64,000 bases of DNA from Selaginella moellendorffii. Lineage: Eukaryota; Streptophyta; Lycopodiopsida; Selaginellales; Selaginellaceae. This document shows, in pieces, positions 24,151-36,556 of this stretch (within the stretch, counting starts at the first letter, position 1; every line of letters begins with the position of its first letter). The stretch lies in assembly GCF_000143415.4 (NCBI RefSeq), contig NW_003314286.1:1551129-1615128 (forward strand), in the 5' to 3' direction. Below the pieces are notes generated by a model, which searched no databases, had not been told where the DNA came from, and worked only from the letters and a program-made list of their open reading frames with translations. A program made the position numbers and the translations under genes.

Positions 24151-24912
24151 ATGGGGAACAAGAAGGGCGCTGCGTGCGCGCACCCCAGGAAGCGATTCTA
24201 CCGCGCTCGCGCCCACAGCAATCCTCTCAGCGACTCGCATTTTCCAGTTCCAGTGAGCCCCGCGCACTGCGACTGGTCGGAGCACTTCCCTGTTCTAGCC
24301 GCGGCGGGCGATGGATCTGCATCAGGGCAGCAGCAGCAGCAAGCTCCCAAGGTCCGATTTGCGGACGTGGGGTGTGGATTTGGGGGCCTGCTCGTCCGCC
24401 TCTCGGATCTCTACCCGGAGACGCTGATGATCGGGATGGAGCTCCGGGACAAAGTGACCGAGTACGTCAAGGAGAGGATCGCGGCGCTGCGCAAGAACAA
24501 TCCCGGTCGCTACGGGAATATCTCGGTCATCCGGACCAACGCGATGAAGTTCCTGCCCAATTACTTCGACAAGGGGCAGCTGGAGAAGATGTTCTTCCTC
24601 TTCCCGGATCCACACTTCAAGGAGAAGAATCACCGCAGGAGGATCATCAGCCAGGGATTGCTGGCCGAGTACGCGTACGTGATGGCCGAGGGGGGGATCC
24701 TCTACACCGTCACGGACGTCCAGGAGCTCGGGGAGTGGATGAAATCCAACCTCGATGCGCATCCCCTGTTTGAGAGGATCAATCTGGAGGAGCAAAGTAG
24801 CGATCCGGTGGTGGAATTTCTAGTGGCGACGTCGGAGGAGGGCCAGAAGGTCGCGAGGAATCGAGGCGACACGTTCGTCGCTGTGTACCGGAGAGTTCCA
24901 TCGCCGCCATAG
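24151..24912 (+). CDS. tRNA (guanine-N7)-methyltransferase (TRMB/METTL1/Trm8)
   Basis: Single-exon gene of 253 residues. The N-terminus is basic (KKGAACAHPRKRFYRARAHSNP), as in eukaryotic Trm8, followed by DWSEHFPVL. The SAM-binding motif is FADVGCGFGGLLVRLS, then GMELRDKVTEYV, and the tRNA-contact motif FFLFPDPHFKEKNHRRRII, with a C-terminal TVTDVQELGEWM and FVATSEEGQK-like region. It forms m7G46 in the variable loop of tRNAs, working with a WDR4/Trm82 partner. A short Gln run lies just before the SAM motif and looks like a local insertion. The frame is open upstream to 24046, but 24151 is the start that fits the family. Lack of introns is unlike its neighbours. Confidence 0.95.
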   Translation: MGNKKGAACAHPRKRFYRARAHSNPLSDSHFPVPVSPAHCDWSEHFPVLAAAGDGSASGQQQQQAPKVRFADVGCGFGGLLVRLSDLYPETLMIGMELRDKVTEYVKERIAALRKNNPGRYGNISVIRTNAMKFLPNYFDKGQLEKMFFLFPDPHFKEKNHRRRIISQGLLAEYAYVMAEGGILYTVTDVQELGEWMKSNLDAHPLFERINLEEQSSDPVVEFLVATSEEGQKVARNRGDTFVAVYRRVPSPP

Positions 24913-25027
24913 CCGGAAGCATATTCCCCATTTGATGCTTCTTTCGTTTTGTTAAAGGATAAAAAGTGCTCCCGATTTCTAGGGTTCTAAGGGTTTAGGG
25001 TTTGCTAGTTTTCCTGGGCGGGAGATT

Positions 25028-26384
25028 ATGCCGCAGCCAAAGAAGCAGGGATCGCCGGATGTGGCATCGTCTCCTCCCACCGGGGCTAGGGTGCGTGATC
25101 GCTGTGGCCGCGTTTTCTTTGTCTGATGGATTAAATTTTCCTTGGCAGTCGCCCGGTGCTGCTACGGAGCAATCGGCTCAGAGAAATGGCTCTTCCGAGG
25201 GGAGGAAAATCTCCTCCGAGGACATCCAACTGGTAAATTTCTCAAAGCTAGATCACGTATCGATCGAGAGTGTGGGTTTCCTTTTCTTTCGTCACAGGTC
25301 CAGAATCTTATAGAGCGGTGCTTGCTACTTTACATGAATCGAAAGGAGGTTGTACACACTCTCCACGCCCAAGCAAAAGTGGAACCTGGTTTCACGAGCC
25401 TTGGTAAGCTCAAAAGCCGTGCACAACGTGAGAGAAAAAAACTCCTCTTTTTTGTTTTTTGTTTTTTTCCTTTTTCTGTGTTCTTTCCCTCTTCACAGTC
25501 TGGATGAAACTAGAAGAACAAAATCCCGACTTCTTCAAAGCATACTACACTAGGTTGAAATTGAAGCTGCACATTGCGACTTTTAATCATTTGTTGGACC
25601 AACAGGCCGAGCTGAGGAGGAAACTGGGTCTGCTTCCTCAAGTTTATCCATCACAAGGTGGCTTTCCTCATATATCTGCGAACTCAGTCTAAAGTTTGTT
25701 CTTTCCTCTCCAGTTTCTCAGATGATACCAACGCAGCCATCACACTTAGGACACCCGGCCTCGCAAAACTTAGAACATTCGACACACAGGTGAGCAATGC
25801 CAGCTCCATCCTGATACTGCGGTTGCTAAACTCGAGCTTGAATGGAAGGGATTCATCGGCTATGGAGCTGGCTACTGCTCCTGGCGAGCTCAACTCTACG
25901 GCAGACGTTCTCTTCTCTTTTGGGACGTCGGCGGAGCTGCCAGGCATGGGACTCGACTCCAGCTTTGTGCACCAAGAGCCACAGCCCATGGAAAGCTTGC
26001 AAAGTGATGGAGATGGAATGAGCACCCGAGACTCTCTCTCGTCGCTCTCTCAGTTGCCACGGAACTTTAGCTTGTCAGACTTGACAGCCGACTTGGGACC
26101 GAACAGCCGGTTTCCCAGGAACTTCAGTCTATCGGATCTTACGGCTGATTTAGGAACGGGTAAGATTATCTTGTTCTCTTGAAACATAACTTTGGGGAGC
26201 TTTTACGTCGCAGATTTTGGAGCTTTAGGGAACTACACTTCACCATTTGTCTCGGACGAAGCTTATCTCCACTCTCCAAAGAGTGGGGGCTTCGGTAAGA
26301 TTTTTTCGTGAGTGGTTTTTTATTTTTTTCCTCTAATTTTCTGTGACGACAGACGAAGAACCAATGCTGGAATTTGGAGATTGA
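25028..26384 (+). CDS. Plant-specific TIGR01589-domain protein
   Basis: Eight exons can be traced: 25028-25090, 25149-25232, 25298-25403, 25499-25657, 25714-25789, 25837-26159, 26214-26294 and 26353-26384. The TIGR01589 domain covers residues of exons 2-4: IQLVQNLIERCLLLYMNRKEVV, HAQAKVEPGFTSLVWMKLEEQNPDFFKAYY and the helix LKLKLHIATFNHLLDQQAEL. The C-terminal part has a duplicated motif LPRNFSLSDLTADLG / FPRNFSLSDLTADLG and an acidic end (DEEPMLEFGD). The 47-bp intron 25790-25836 is the least certain; it restores the frame and holds a CTAAA branch-like site. Function is unknown; the helical domain and its conservation in plants suggest a nuclear or regulatory protein, but I have no direct evidence. 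Confidence 0.82.
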
Positions 26385-26612
26385 TTTTACTCTTGAATTG
26401 TACGAATGTAACATGTGTAGACCATATCATCCACCACAATTCCTGGTTTGTATAGAAAGGTTTGATTTTTTTTGTTCTCTAGAATATGCGTCTTCGCGCT
26501 CTCACTTGGATAGAGAAGAAATTTTAGGGCTTCTTTCGCCCCCGGAGAGACGAGAGACAAAAAAAATCCTCCCGCTCTTTTTTCCAACAATGTCGTTAGG
26601 GATTTTGTGGCG

Positions 26613-28352
26613 ATGGAGGTGGTGAGTAGTTCCGAGAGCCCGACGTCGTCCGCGAGTACGTCCACAGCCGCGACGGCGTCTCTGCCGTCATCGTTGAAAT
26701 CCAGGCGGCCGAAATGTGAGTAGTGGTGAAGTACAGAGATCACAATGTTTCTTTTGTTTTTTATTTTGTTCTTTCTTCTAGATTCTAGATTCACGCAGCA
26801 AGAGCTTCCAGCTTGCAAGCCCATGCTCACGACGGGATGGGTAAGAGCCCCTAGACTTAAATCTCGTCTTCTTTGGTGGAATTACAATCTGGTTCTTGTG
26901 TTTCTTCGTTTCTCCATTTCTCGAATTCCTGGCTGATTTTCTTCATTTTTTTTTTTTTCTTGTCTTACAGGTGATATCGATTTTCATGGCTGTTGGTGTA
27001 CTGTTTATTCCACTTGGAGCCTGCGCTTTGAATTCGTCCAAGAAGGTGAGATATATAGCTCAGTCTCCTTAGAAAAAAAGAGTAGAAGAAAACTACCAGG
27101 TTGTGGAGATCGTCGATCAGTACGAGACTGTTTGCATCCCTTCTGCTGGAACAAAAGAAGCACGGGTCCAATACATCCAGGACATCTCCACCGCCAAAGC
27201 TTGCACTAGACAGCTCCTGGTAGGCAATTTTTTTCTTTGGATGAACACAAGCAGTAATTCACACCTCTTTTTCTTTTTTGGTTTCGTTTCAAGATCTTTC
27301 ACTGCCACCGTTGTAGGTCACTAAGAACATGGCCCAGCCGATTTATGTCTACTACGAGCTTCACAACTTCTTCCAAAACCATCGGAGGTACTTGTCCTTG
27401 CCTGAGAATCCTAGCAGGACTCATTCTTCCCTGCAGATATGTAAAGAGCAGGAGTGATCAGCAGCTTTTATATGGAAATGCAAGCGAGAGCAGCATGGCC
27501 AACTGCGATCCACAGAGGCTCCTCGCTGGGAAGCCCATTGTGCCGTGCGGGCTCATCGCCTGGAGCCTGTTCAACGATACATACTCGTTCAAGCTCAACA
27601 GTGTGGCTCTCGCAATCAACAGGAAGGGCATCGCCTGGGACAGCGATCGCAAAGACAAGTTTGGTGGCAGTGTTTATCCTTCCAACTTTCCAAACAATTA
27701 TCCCGCGGCTACAAACGGTAGCATCATTGGTGGAGCAAGCTTAGATCCCAATACTCCAGTAAGTAACAAACGTGAGATCTCTCCCTCTCATTCTCGTTTA
27801 CATACATACTGATGCTAGATTTTTGTTTCTACTCCAGCTAAATGCGAATGAGGATCTCATTGTGTGGATGCGAACTGCAGCACTTCCGGTGTTTAGGAAG
27901 CTGTGGGGGAAGATTGAGCGCGATCTCTATGCCGGGGACTTGATCACCGTGGACATAAACAACGTCTACAATGTCTACAGCTTCCACGGTAAGAAGAAGC
28001 TGGTCTTGGCAACCACAAGCTGGCTGGGAGGCAAGAACCATTTTCTGGGAATCGCTTATCTCGTTGTTGGTGGCTTGAGCATTGCGATGGCGATGGTATT
28101 TGTAGGAATTCAGATAAAGTGTCCAAGGTATGATCTCGTGGTTTATTGCTTGTGGATGACTCGTTGTTTGGATTCCAGGCCTCTCGGTGATCCGAGCTAC
28201 TTGTCATGGAACAAGAACAAGGGTCGCGACTTAAACACGAGTCCAGCCACTGGAGTGCACTTTGAGGTTTGCGAAACTTTCATGTTTTTAGAGGTCAAAG
28301 TTCTTTGTTCTTGATTTTCTTCCAGGAGCGGTCGCTTGCAACAGGAAATTGA
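26613..28352 (+). CDS. ALA-interacting subunit (CDC50/LEM3 family)
   Basis: Multi-exon gene from the ATG at 26613 to the stop at 28350-28352, about 340 residues. The cytosolic N-terminus (RRPKYSRFTQQELPACKP) is followed by a first membrane helix (VISIFMAVGVLFIPLGACAL). A large luminal domain has Cys residues and the family blocks YVYYELHNFFQNHRRYVKSR, PCGLIAWSLFNDTY and IAWDSDR. The second membrane helix is near the end (HFLGIAYLVVGGLSIAMAMV), with tail RPLGDPSYLSW. The family is the beta subunit of P4-ATPase lipid flippases and allows their exit from the ER. A decayed genomic copy of parts of this gene lies at 52085-52325 in front of the Costars gene. Confidence 0.93.
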
Positions 28353-31300
28353 GTGATTAAATCCTTTATTTGCTAGTTGGAGTAACGCAAATCTTTCTCA
28401 GTTGGAACCTTTTCGTGGTGGGGTTGCTCGCATGAGTGAGCTAGATTGCGACGAGCGGGAAATTTGAGGCTCGATCCTCTAGAGTGAGCAATTACCGCAG
28501 GTAGTTCCTTTTGCAAAGCCACTACCAGATCTATCAGCTGGTGGAAGTCCAGAAGGATGAATTATGCGACTTTCATGGGTCCAAATGTTGTGATGCGTAA
28601 AAGCAATTTCTTCTTCCTCATTTGTCTCCTCAGAAGTATGGGAGGGTTGAAATACTGTTGTGTTTGAATGATGGTTTTAGCACAAGGTACAATAAAGAGA
28701 AAAGTAGTTTATCCATGTTACTAATGTATAGAGTTTATATAGCTCAACATTACACCCACAAACAAACTCATTTTCAAACCACTCTTTTATCCATGTAATG
28801 TCTTGCTTGTAAAATCATACCACTTTATTGCATTTCATCCATAGTGCTTCTTCCTCCTCACTTGCTCCAAATGATTGTTATTATTTAAGACACTTTAGAT
28901 GTTATTTATGTCATTGACAATAGTCAATATTTTAATACATATTCAACAGTCATATGATAAATTATAAAGTCCTATAGGCTTTAACATAATGAATATATAT
29001 ATTCTTAGATTATTTGTTGCAAAAACTTATCTTGAATCTCATTAAGTAACTTCTTGAATTAATAGATGGTAGTTGAGCCTAATTGAAACCCAATATATTA
29101 ATAATCATTGCACACACTAAAAGGCATGAATAAAAACATAAAACATTATTACATGATACAATGAATAATACAAGTCAAACAATATTAAAAAGTCATTTTG
29201 TGAGATAATATTATTACTCATTGTTTAACATTGTTGCATTTTTACACCATATAACACTATTGTTGCATTGCTACACCACAGAACACCACCATAACACTAA
29301 TATGTTGCTATATAATATTGTTGTTTCAAAGTTGTTACATTGCTGTATTGCATAGCACCACTATAGCATTATTGTGCCAACAAAATATTATTGTTTTGCC
29401 CTACACCACTGTATAACATTTAAAAGAAAAACCTTAAGAAATTTTTCTTTGGTGTGATTCAATGCATTATACTTGGAGAAGCAATTTAAATTTTTTACAA
29501 CATGGCAGTACACATAGCAATGTTGTAGTATAGGTGACATATTTTTTAAAAATGATTTTTATCCCATATCCGGAGCACTCACAACAATATTTTTTATTAT
29601 CAAACAAATCAATGTAGTTTATGTATATTTTAGTAGTTATGCTATTTCAAGTCAATTATTTCTTTCTAATTGAATCAAAAGAAAACCACAAGCAATTGAT
29701 CAAGTTGTCAATATAAAACTCAATCATTCTTATGGATTTATGATGACGTGTAATGAGATAACATTGATGTAGAGTTAATCTATTTAATTTCTTTTACAAC
29801 CATGCATAACAGCACAATTTTTTATATAAGTCATGACATGACTGATGTGTTTAAGCACCAACACATGTGGTTTTTTGGAGAGTATTGTCTTTTAGCTGTC
29901 AATACAATATCTATAAAAGTATTCTAGAGTCCAAGAAATAAGCAAAATAGTGCATATTGCTACATCATCAAATTAAACAATTTTATAGATAAATCAAGCT
30001 TCCTTTTTAACTCATCTATATGTTTTAGAGCTAAGTCAAAAATTAATTTTAAAAAAGGCTTAAGAAAAAGATACTTTTAGAGAGGAACACAAAAAAAAAA
30101 AAAACATATTAGTAGCTGAAATTATAAAAACTAAAAAACTAAAAAAAGTGAAGTAACAAGATGTAAAAGAAACCCCAAAATAAGAATCTATATAAGAAAA
30201 ATCATTAAAAGTCATTTTCCTTTTTATTTAAATCCTAAAAAACTACTTTTCAAGCCATTTTCTTTGATTGCTAATAATTTATCATACTTCTATACAAGTT
30301 TATGCCTTTTTGAATAAAAGTTGCTAAATGTCAATCTTAATTAACATCAACAAAATTAGATTTAAGTTTCCTTTAGTTTCTTATAATCCACTAGGATTTC
30401 CTACAAATTCATACCCTTGTGAATAAAAGCTATTAGATTTCAATCTCAATTGACATCTCAACAATTTCAACAAAGTCAAATATGAATTTTCATTAGTTAT
30501 TTACAATCCACCATGCTTATTTGCCCTGAAATTAAAATATAAACTCATGAATTCGAAAGGCCATCTAGTACCTCTCAAACCCAAAGATGCTTAACTCTAT
30601 ATATCCCAAAAATTTTAATTGATTAAAAAAAGAGTGAATTGTTGTTAATTTCTCTCTATATTTACCTTAATAGACATCACATATATGACCATCACCGTCA
30701 TTTTGTTAATGGTGACGGTGATAAAATGACAATGGCACTATACATATAATCATCATCCATGTCAAATTATCCTAGATTATTCTAAAATTAGTGTTGACTT
30801 GTCATTGATTAATGTCATATCATTAGGGTTCATATGGGATGAACATGGCAATGATTGTGGTTTCTATAGTTGCTACAGCTGTTGCTATAGTTGATTAGTT
30901 GGTTGTTACTTATAGAAGATTTAGAAGGTGTTTCAGAAAAGATCTTGAGGACAAGAGGTTTGAAGTTACTTGTAAGCCACAAATTTTTCCTTTTCAATTT
31001 GCCAACTTACCTCGTCTATCCGACTAACACCGCCTTGGCCTTTGCTAAGTTCCTTCGCCAAGGTTCCTGCATATTATACCAGTTCCTACTTGGTCCTACT
31101 TGGTTTCAGTTACTCATTGCACGAGCAACAGAGCGTTAGCCATCTATCCATGGATTCCTAAATCTCTCCAAATCCCCCTCCCCAAGTTAAACTGGACTTA
31201 AAGTTCGGCTACACACCCCATAGGCATAAGCAGCCAAGCACATTAAGCCTCTAGGTTTCTAGCATCCCTTACTACAACAAGGCTTGATCATAGGACCCCC

Positions 31301-31373
31301 TAAATCCCAAGCCTTAGGTGCAACACTTGCTTCGAGATACCAGGGGGAAACACTGTGGCCTAATGGCCCGGTA
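28353..31373. other. AT-rich repeat-bearing intergenic region
   Basis: No gene is supported. 28700-30880 is AT-rich. 29219-29420 has many imperfect copies of a TTGTTGCATTGCTACACCA-like motif. 30300-30525 is a diverged tandem duplication of about 110 bp (both copies have GAATAAAAG and TCAATCT). 30691-30722 is a perfect 10-bp inverted repeat (ATCACCGTCA) with a 12-base loop. 31140-31373 is the left flank of the chromovirus insertion and looks like older repeat sequence. Confidence 0.6.
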
Positions 31374-31760
31374 TGTCAAGACCCCTAACAAGATCAAGAT
31401 TGGAAAATGCAAAAAGACAAAGAGAAAAGCTAGTGGAAACAAAGAAGAGGCCTTAGACTGGCGTTGATTCAGATTGTGGAGAAATGGAACAAGGCTAACC
31501 TATATATACTATAGGTTGATGAAGCTCCACCACTCTTGGATCGAGGACGGCCTAAATATAGCTGAGGTCGAGGAGGTGCCACATCATCATCAGGAATGTG
31601 GCTCGAGACTCAGGAATCGGGAAGTGTCTCGAGAGTCAGGAATAGGAAAGTGTCTCGAGAGTCAGGAATAGGGAAGTGTCTCGAGAGTCAGGAATGTGGT
31701 CTGCAGGTCAGGAATCCGGTGAGAGTCAGGAATGTGGCAAGAATTGGGGGATTCCTGACA
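31374..31760 (-). repeat. 3' LTR of the chromovirus
   Basis: 387 bp, offset exactly 5200 bp from the 5' LTR. It differs from it at 31375, 31387 and 31720. The U3 tandem units lie at 31599-31697. Confidence 0.9.
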
Positions 31761-31775
31761 GCACCCCCTCCTCAA
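31761..31775 (-). promoter_or_regulatory. Polypurine tract of the chromovirus
   Basis: Read on the minus strand, a purine run GAGGAGGGGG followed by TGC lies directly before the 3' LTR, as expected for plus-strand priming. Confidence 0.7.
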
Positions 31776-34700
31776 GAACGAGTGGAATGAGGATGTGAAC
31801 GAGAACGAAGAGGAGGATGAGATGAGCGGCGAGGGATGGGAGATGGAGAAAAAGAATGAGGACTGGGACGAGAAGGATAGCGGCGGTGGAAGTCCTGAAC
31901 AAGGTCAGGAGAATGAAGCAGGTTGTCTGCAGTTTCCCAAGTGCGTTCCTCAGGTCCGTAACACTTCCAGTCCACCAGATAGTAGAGTTTAGACCGTGAA
32001 ATCTTGGAATCAAGGATGTCCTAAACCTCGTACTCAGACCCATCCTCGAGCTGCACTGGTGGAGGCGGAGGAATGACCCGATTTGGAATAGGACTGGGAA
32101 TATAAGGCTCAAGGAGAGAGGAGTGAAAAACGGGGTGAATTTGATATGAGGAGGGAAGTGCAAGGCGATAAGTGACAGGATTAATGATGGCAGTGATAGG
32201 GAAAGGACCAAGGCGTTTGAAATCGAGTTTTGGACAGGGCCTGGTGGTGGAGATATTTCGCCTGAGGAGCCAGACTTTATCCCCGATATTGTAAGGGGGA
32301 CAATCCTGACGATGGACATTGGCAAATGTTTTATGAAATTCCTGAGCACGATGGAGGTGGAAGGAGATGGAGTTGTGGAGTTCCTGGAGGTTGGAGATAA
32401 ATGCCTCAGAGCGGGGATTTGAACAAGAGGATTTAGATAGAGAAGGAAGTGAGAGATTGAATCGGGGATTTTGGCCAGAGTTCGCAAAGAAGGGGGAAAC
32501 TCGAAGAGAGGAGTGAACAGAGTTGTTATAGGAGAACTCAGCAAGGCGAAGGATATCGAACCAGTTATCCTGATGATAGTTGATGAAGCACCTCAAGAAT
32601 TGTTCCAACGTCTGAATCGTTCGCTCAGACTGCCCATCAGTTTGAGGATGATATGCCGAAGAGAGGTTGGCCTTCACTCCAAGCAGCTGCAAAAACTGTT
32701 GCCAGAAATGAGAGATGAACTGAGGCCCCCGATCCGAAACCACATCTGTAGGAATCCCATGAAGTCGGAAAATTTCCCTGAATACCAGTTTTGCCATGTC
32801 CTCGCCCGAAAACTCCTTGGTACATGGCAAGAAGTGCGCCATCTTTGTGAAGCGATCCACCACGACTAAAATGCTATTGAAGCCTCAAGAACTCGGAAGA
32901 TAAATCAAGAAATCCATGGAGATGGATTCCCAAGGACCTGAAGGGACCGGAAGGGAACGAAGCAAACCTGAAGGAAGGTGGCGAGGTACCTTATTCCGGG
33001 CACAAGTGTCACAGGAGGTAACAAAAGCTTTGATGTAGTCGTCCATGTGAGGCCACCAAAAGTCCCGTGCAACTAGCTCATAGGTTTTCGCAATGCCGAA
33101 GTGACTAGCAGTCGGGCTATCGTGGCACGCCATCAGGACCAACCTTCGAGCATCACCTTCAGGAACGTAAAGCTGCTCCCCACGGTACAATAAGCCATCT
33201 AAGAACTCGAACTCGTCAAATCACCGGCAGTCGGGAGTCACTGGGTGTCTAGCCTGAAGATGGGGGAAAATGTCACTAGCGAGATCATCGGATTGAAGAT
33301 CGTTTCTGATTGCATCCATCAAGGAGGAGTCCTGAGGGGCCAGGGAAATTGCCATAACTTGAAGCCGATCAGGACCGAGGATAACTTGATCCTGTTGATC
33401 GAAGGCAGGATTACCAGGCCTGAGACTGAGATAGGAGCGCCTTGAAAGAGCATCAGGAAGGCCTTGAAACTTTCCAGGTCTGTACTTGATAACAAAGTCA
33501 AACCGACTCAGGAATTGTGCCCACCTTGCTTGACGACGGCTTAAAACTCGGGAAGTGGCAAAGTACTCGAGATTTTTGTGATCCGTCCAGACTGTTGTTT
33601 GATGGCTCGCCCCCTCCAAGAAACGGCGCCACTCTCCAAAGGAATCCACGATGGCAAGGAGCTCCTTGTCGTGGATTTCGTAATTGATCTCCGCAGGCTG
33701 GAATTTCTGAGAATGGAAAGCGACCGGATGAAGTTCGTGATCCGCTCCGCGTTGAGACAGCACAGCACCAATGGCAAAGTTGGAGGCGTCAGCCTCGATG
33801 AAGAAAGGTTGTGAGGAATCAGCATGGATCAAGACAGGAGTAGAACTGAAGGCCGCCTTGAGTGTGTCGAAGGCCTGTTGGGCAGCAACAGACCAAGAGA
33901 AGGGAACATCCTTGTGAGTGAGATGTGTGAGAGGAAGGACAATGTCAGAGTAGTGATCAATGAATTTGCGATAGAAGTTGGCAAAACCAAGGAAAACCTG
34001 AACGTCCGACATTGATTGTGGAGGCTCCCATTCGAGAATAGTCTTGACTTTGGCAGGATCCATCGTGATACCATCAGGAGTGACAATGTACCCAAGGAAC
34101 TCCACAGACTGCTGATCAAAGGAACATTTCTCAAGCTTCGCGTATAGGCCGTGTTCTCGCAGCTTCACTAGCACCTTGCGAACATGTTCGTCATGCTCCT
34201 CCTGAGTTTTTGAGTAGATGAGGATGTCATCGAGATAGACGATCACCATCTGATCAAGAAACTCCCGAAAGACGTCGTTCGCCATGTGTTGGAAAACTGT
34301 TGGAGCATTTGTCAAGCCAAATGGCATGACAGTGTACTCGAAGTGGCCATAGCGGGTTCGGAACGCAGTCTTCCATTCATCACTAGGCCGGATCCGGATC
34401 AGGTTATATGCTCCACGGAGGTCAATCTTGGTGAAGAAGCGGGCACCGCCGAGGCGTTCCAACAGGTCCGAGATTAGGGGCAGCGGATAACGGTTCCAAA
34501 CAGTCACCTTGTTCAAACCTTGGTAGTCGATGACTAGCCGCAAGCTCCCATCCTTCTTCTTGACAAAGAAGACAGGCGCTCCAGCCAGGCACTGCGAATG
34601 CTGAATGTAGCCCGAGGCAAGGTTCTCATCCACGTACTCTTTGAGGGCCTTAAGCTCGGACGGGGATAACCCATAGATAGGCCCCCACGGAGGTGACGCT

Positions 34701-35596
34701 CCTTCCTGTAAATCAATGGGACAATCATAAGGCCGATGAACAGGCAGTACACTAGCTTTTTTCATGTCAAACACATCCCCAAAAACATGATACTTCTCAG
34801 GAAGACTGACAGGAGAAACATGCAAAGCAAAAAGAAAAAGAGGTTCTTCATGAAGGAGTTCTTTCATAGTGATTGTGGAGATAGGAGGAGGCGTACGACT
34901 AAATGGAATGATGAGACGAGGATACGGTCCAGTGTAAGATGGAAGAGAGGAAAAAGAAGAGGGTGAAAACTTTATAGAGTCAGGAACAGAACCCCGATTT
35001 GAGTTTAGGGAACTTTTCCTGATTCGGACTCGATGAACAGCAGGGGAAGCCGTGGGAGAGATGAGCTGTAATTCCTTCCAACAGATCTGAGGCTGATGTA
35101 GTTGGAACCAAGGAAGACCGAGCACCACAGAGGAGGACTTGCTGTTGATGATGTTGAAGGCGATATCGGTGACGGTGGACCCGATGTGTACTCGAACGGG
35201 CAACGTTTCCCTAAGTCCAGAAGATGGAGACACAAAATGCCTGCCGATGCCTTCAACCCTCAAATCCCGTATGGTAGGAGAAAGAGGAACGTGATGTCGG
35301 GCAGCAAAGTCCGTGTCCATGAAGCAGGAAGTTGCACCCGAGTCCAGTAATGCCAGAGCCTTGAGTCCTGATTGTCCGGTGAAAGAAAGGAGACATGGGA
35401 CATGGAAGTTGCGGGAATTGGTGGTGGCTTTGATGAAAGGTGGTGAGGAGCTTGATAAAGAAGAAAAGTGATTTTTATTTGGGGAGTCCAAACAGACAGC
35501 TCCTACTCTGTTTGGACAGGGTCGTTTCCCGACTACAATAGAGGTGGACTTTGAGGCAGAGTGAACTCGAGCAGTCGAGGAGGCTTCTTGGGACAT
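31772..35596 (-). pseudogene. Chromovirus pol (PR-RT-RNase H-IN-chromodomain), three nonsense codons
   Basis: Minus-strand frame, -1 relative to gag. The segment 35596-33221 holds the aspartic protease (LLDSGATSCFMD), reverse transcriptase (LRLVIDYQGLNKVTVWNRYPLP, catalytic VYLDDILIYSKT) and RNase H (FFIEADASNFAIGAVLSQ, TVWTDHKNLEYF). A TGA at 33223-33221 precedes the integrase HHCC zinc finger (HDSPTASHFG...CDTCARNK). A second TGA at 32887-32885 separates it from the catalytic core (SDRGPQFIS, AYHPQTDGQSERTIQTLEQ). A TAG at 32023-32021 cuts off a chromodomain at about 32020-31850 (YLVDWKCYGPEERTWE; the usual Gly of WKGYG is Cys). The frame then ends at 31772. No frameshifts are needed, so decay is by point mutation only. 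Confidence 0.9.
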
Positions 35597-36474
35597 ACAA
35601 CTGCTTTGTGATTAGGATCAGCACAATAGAGGCAAAGATTATGAGATATTCGACGTTGCTTCTCAGCAAGACTCAACTTCCCTCTAATGAGTCGGGGAGT
35701 ACCAGAAATATCCATCGGAACCGGAGCAGTAGGTTCAGGAGTATGCCCCGAAGACTCAAGCTGGGATTCCTGAGTCTGGGACGGAAAAATAGCGGCGCGG
35801 CGACTTTCCTGACGACGTTCAAAGAGACGATTGTCACATCAAACAGCTTTGTTGATGGCATCCGATAGGTCCTTGGGATCCTCCATGGTGAGCAACAAAT
35901 CCTTGACACCGTTGTTGAGGCCAAAACGAAATTGGTCAATCAGGGCCCGCTCATCCCACTGAGTGTCCAAAGCAAGGAGTTGGAACTCTGCAGCGTAGAT
36001 CGAGGCAGGACGAGACCCCTGAGAGAGACGTCTCATCTTTGTGGTAGCAACCCGAACCCGATCCGTCTCGCCAAAACATGCTTCGAGCTTCTCTTTGAAC
36101 AATTGAAAATCCATCAGCTCTGGAACCACGACCCCTTTCATGCTCTTCTCCAGAAGAGGAGAAAACCATGACAAAGTTGCACCTTCGAGCAACGTCCCAA
36201 TCGCGCCGATTTGAGACTTGGGAGTAGGGTACCGCCGATGTTGAAGTGCGAAGATCAACTCCATCTGGTTCAGGAATCCGCGAAGCTCCGAACGCTTGCC
36301 TGAAAATTTCACCGGGAAGCTCACCTTCGGTTCAGGAACTTTGCTGGATCCTTGAGCCGAAAGTGAAGCAAGCTCCTGCTGCATGCGAAGAAGGATCGCC
36401 TTCAGCTCGGTATTCTCAGACTGGATTTTTGCAAGGACTTCAGCAAAGAAATCAGGATGGCTTGGAGACTCCAT
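35533..36474 (-). pseudogene. Chromovirus gag with zinc knuckle, one nonsense codon
   Basis: Minus-strand frame from the ATG at 36474. The first part (to the TGA at 35841-35839) is a retrotransposon gag domain with an N-terminal coiled coil (SENTELKAILLRMQQELASL), the capsid-like blocks KFSGKRSELRGFLNQMELIF and LLEGATLSWFSPLLE, and YAAEFQLLALDTQWDERAL. After the single in-frame TGA the same frame continues into a CCHC zinc knuckle (CLYCADPNHKAVVC) and ends at 35533-35535. The stop sits where a CGA arginine codon would fit. The knuckle proves the frame was continuous before the mutation. Confidence 0.85.
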
Positions 36475-36556
36475 TGGCAAGAAGAAAGGAAAAAGGGTGA
36501 AAAAAAGGCAAAGGTAATCAAACAATCAAAACGAGCTAAATCAAAAAACGAAAAAA

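Noticed and set aside
25790-25803. A 14-base gap that would also restore the frame in the TIGR01589 gene
   Set aside because: Far too short for an intron; the 47-bp intron 25790-25836 with a branch-like CTAAA is preferred.
28427-28497. tRNA-like shape with a 7-bp acceptor-type stem (GTTGCTC/GAGCAAT) and a GGCTCGATCC box
   Set aside because: The T-arm and anticodon arm cannot be folded with normal lengths; could be a chance match or a decayed tRNA-derived SINE, not enough to call.
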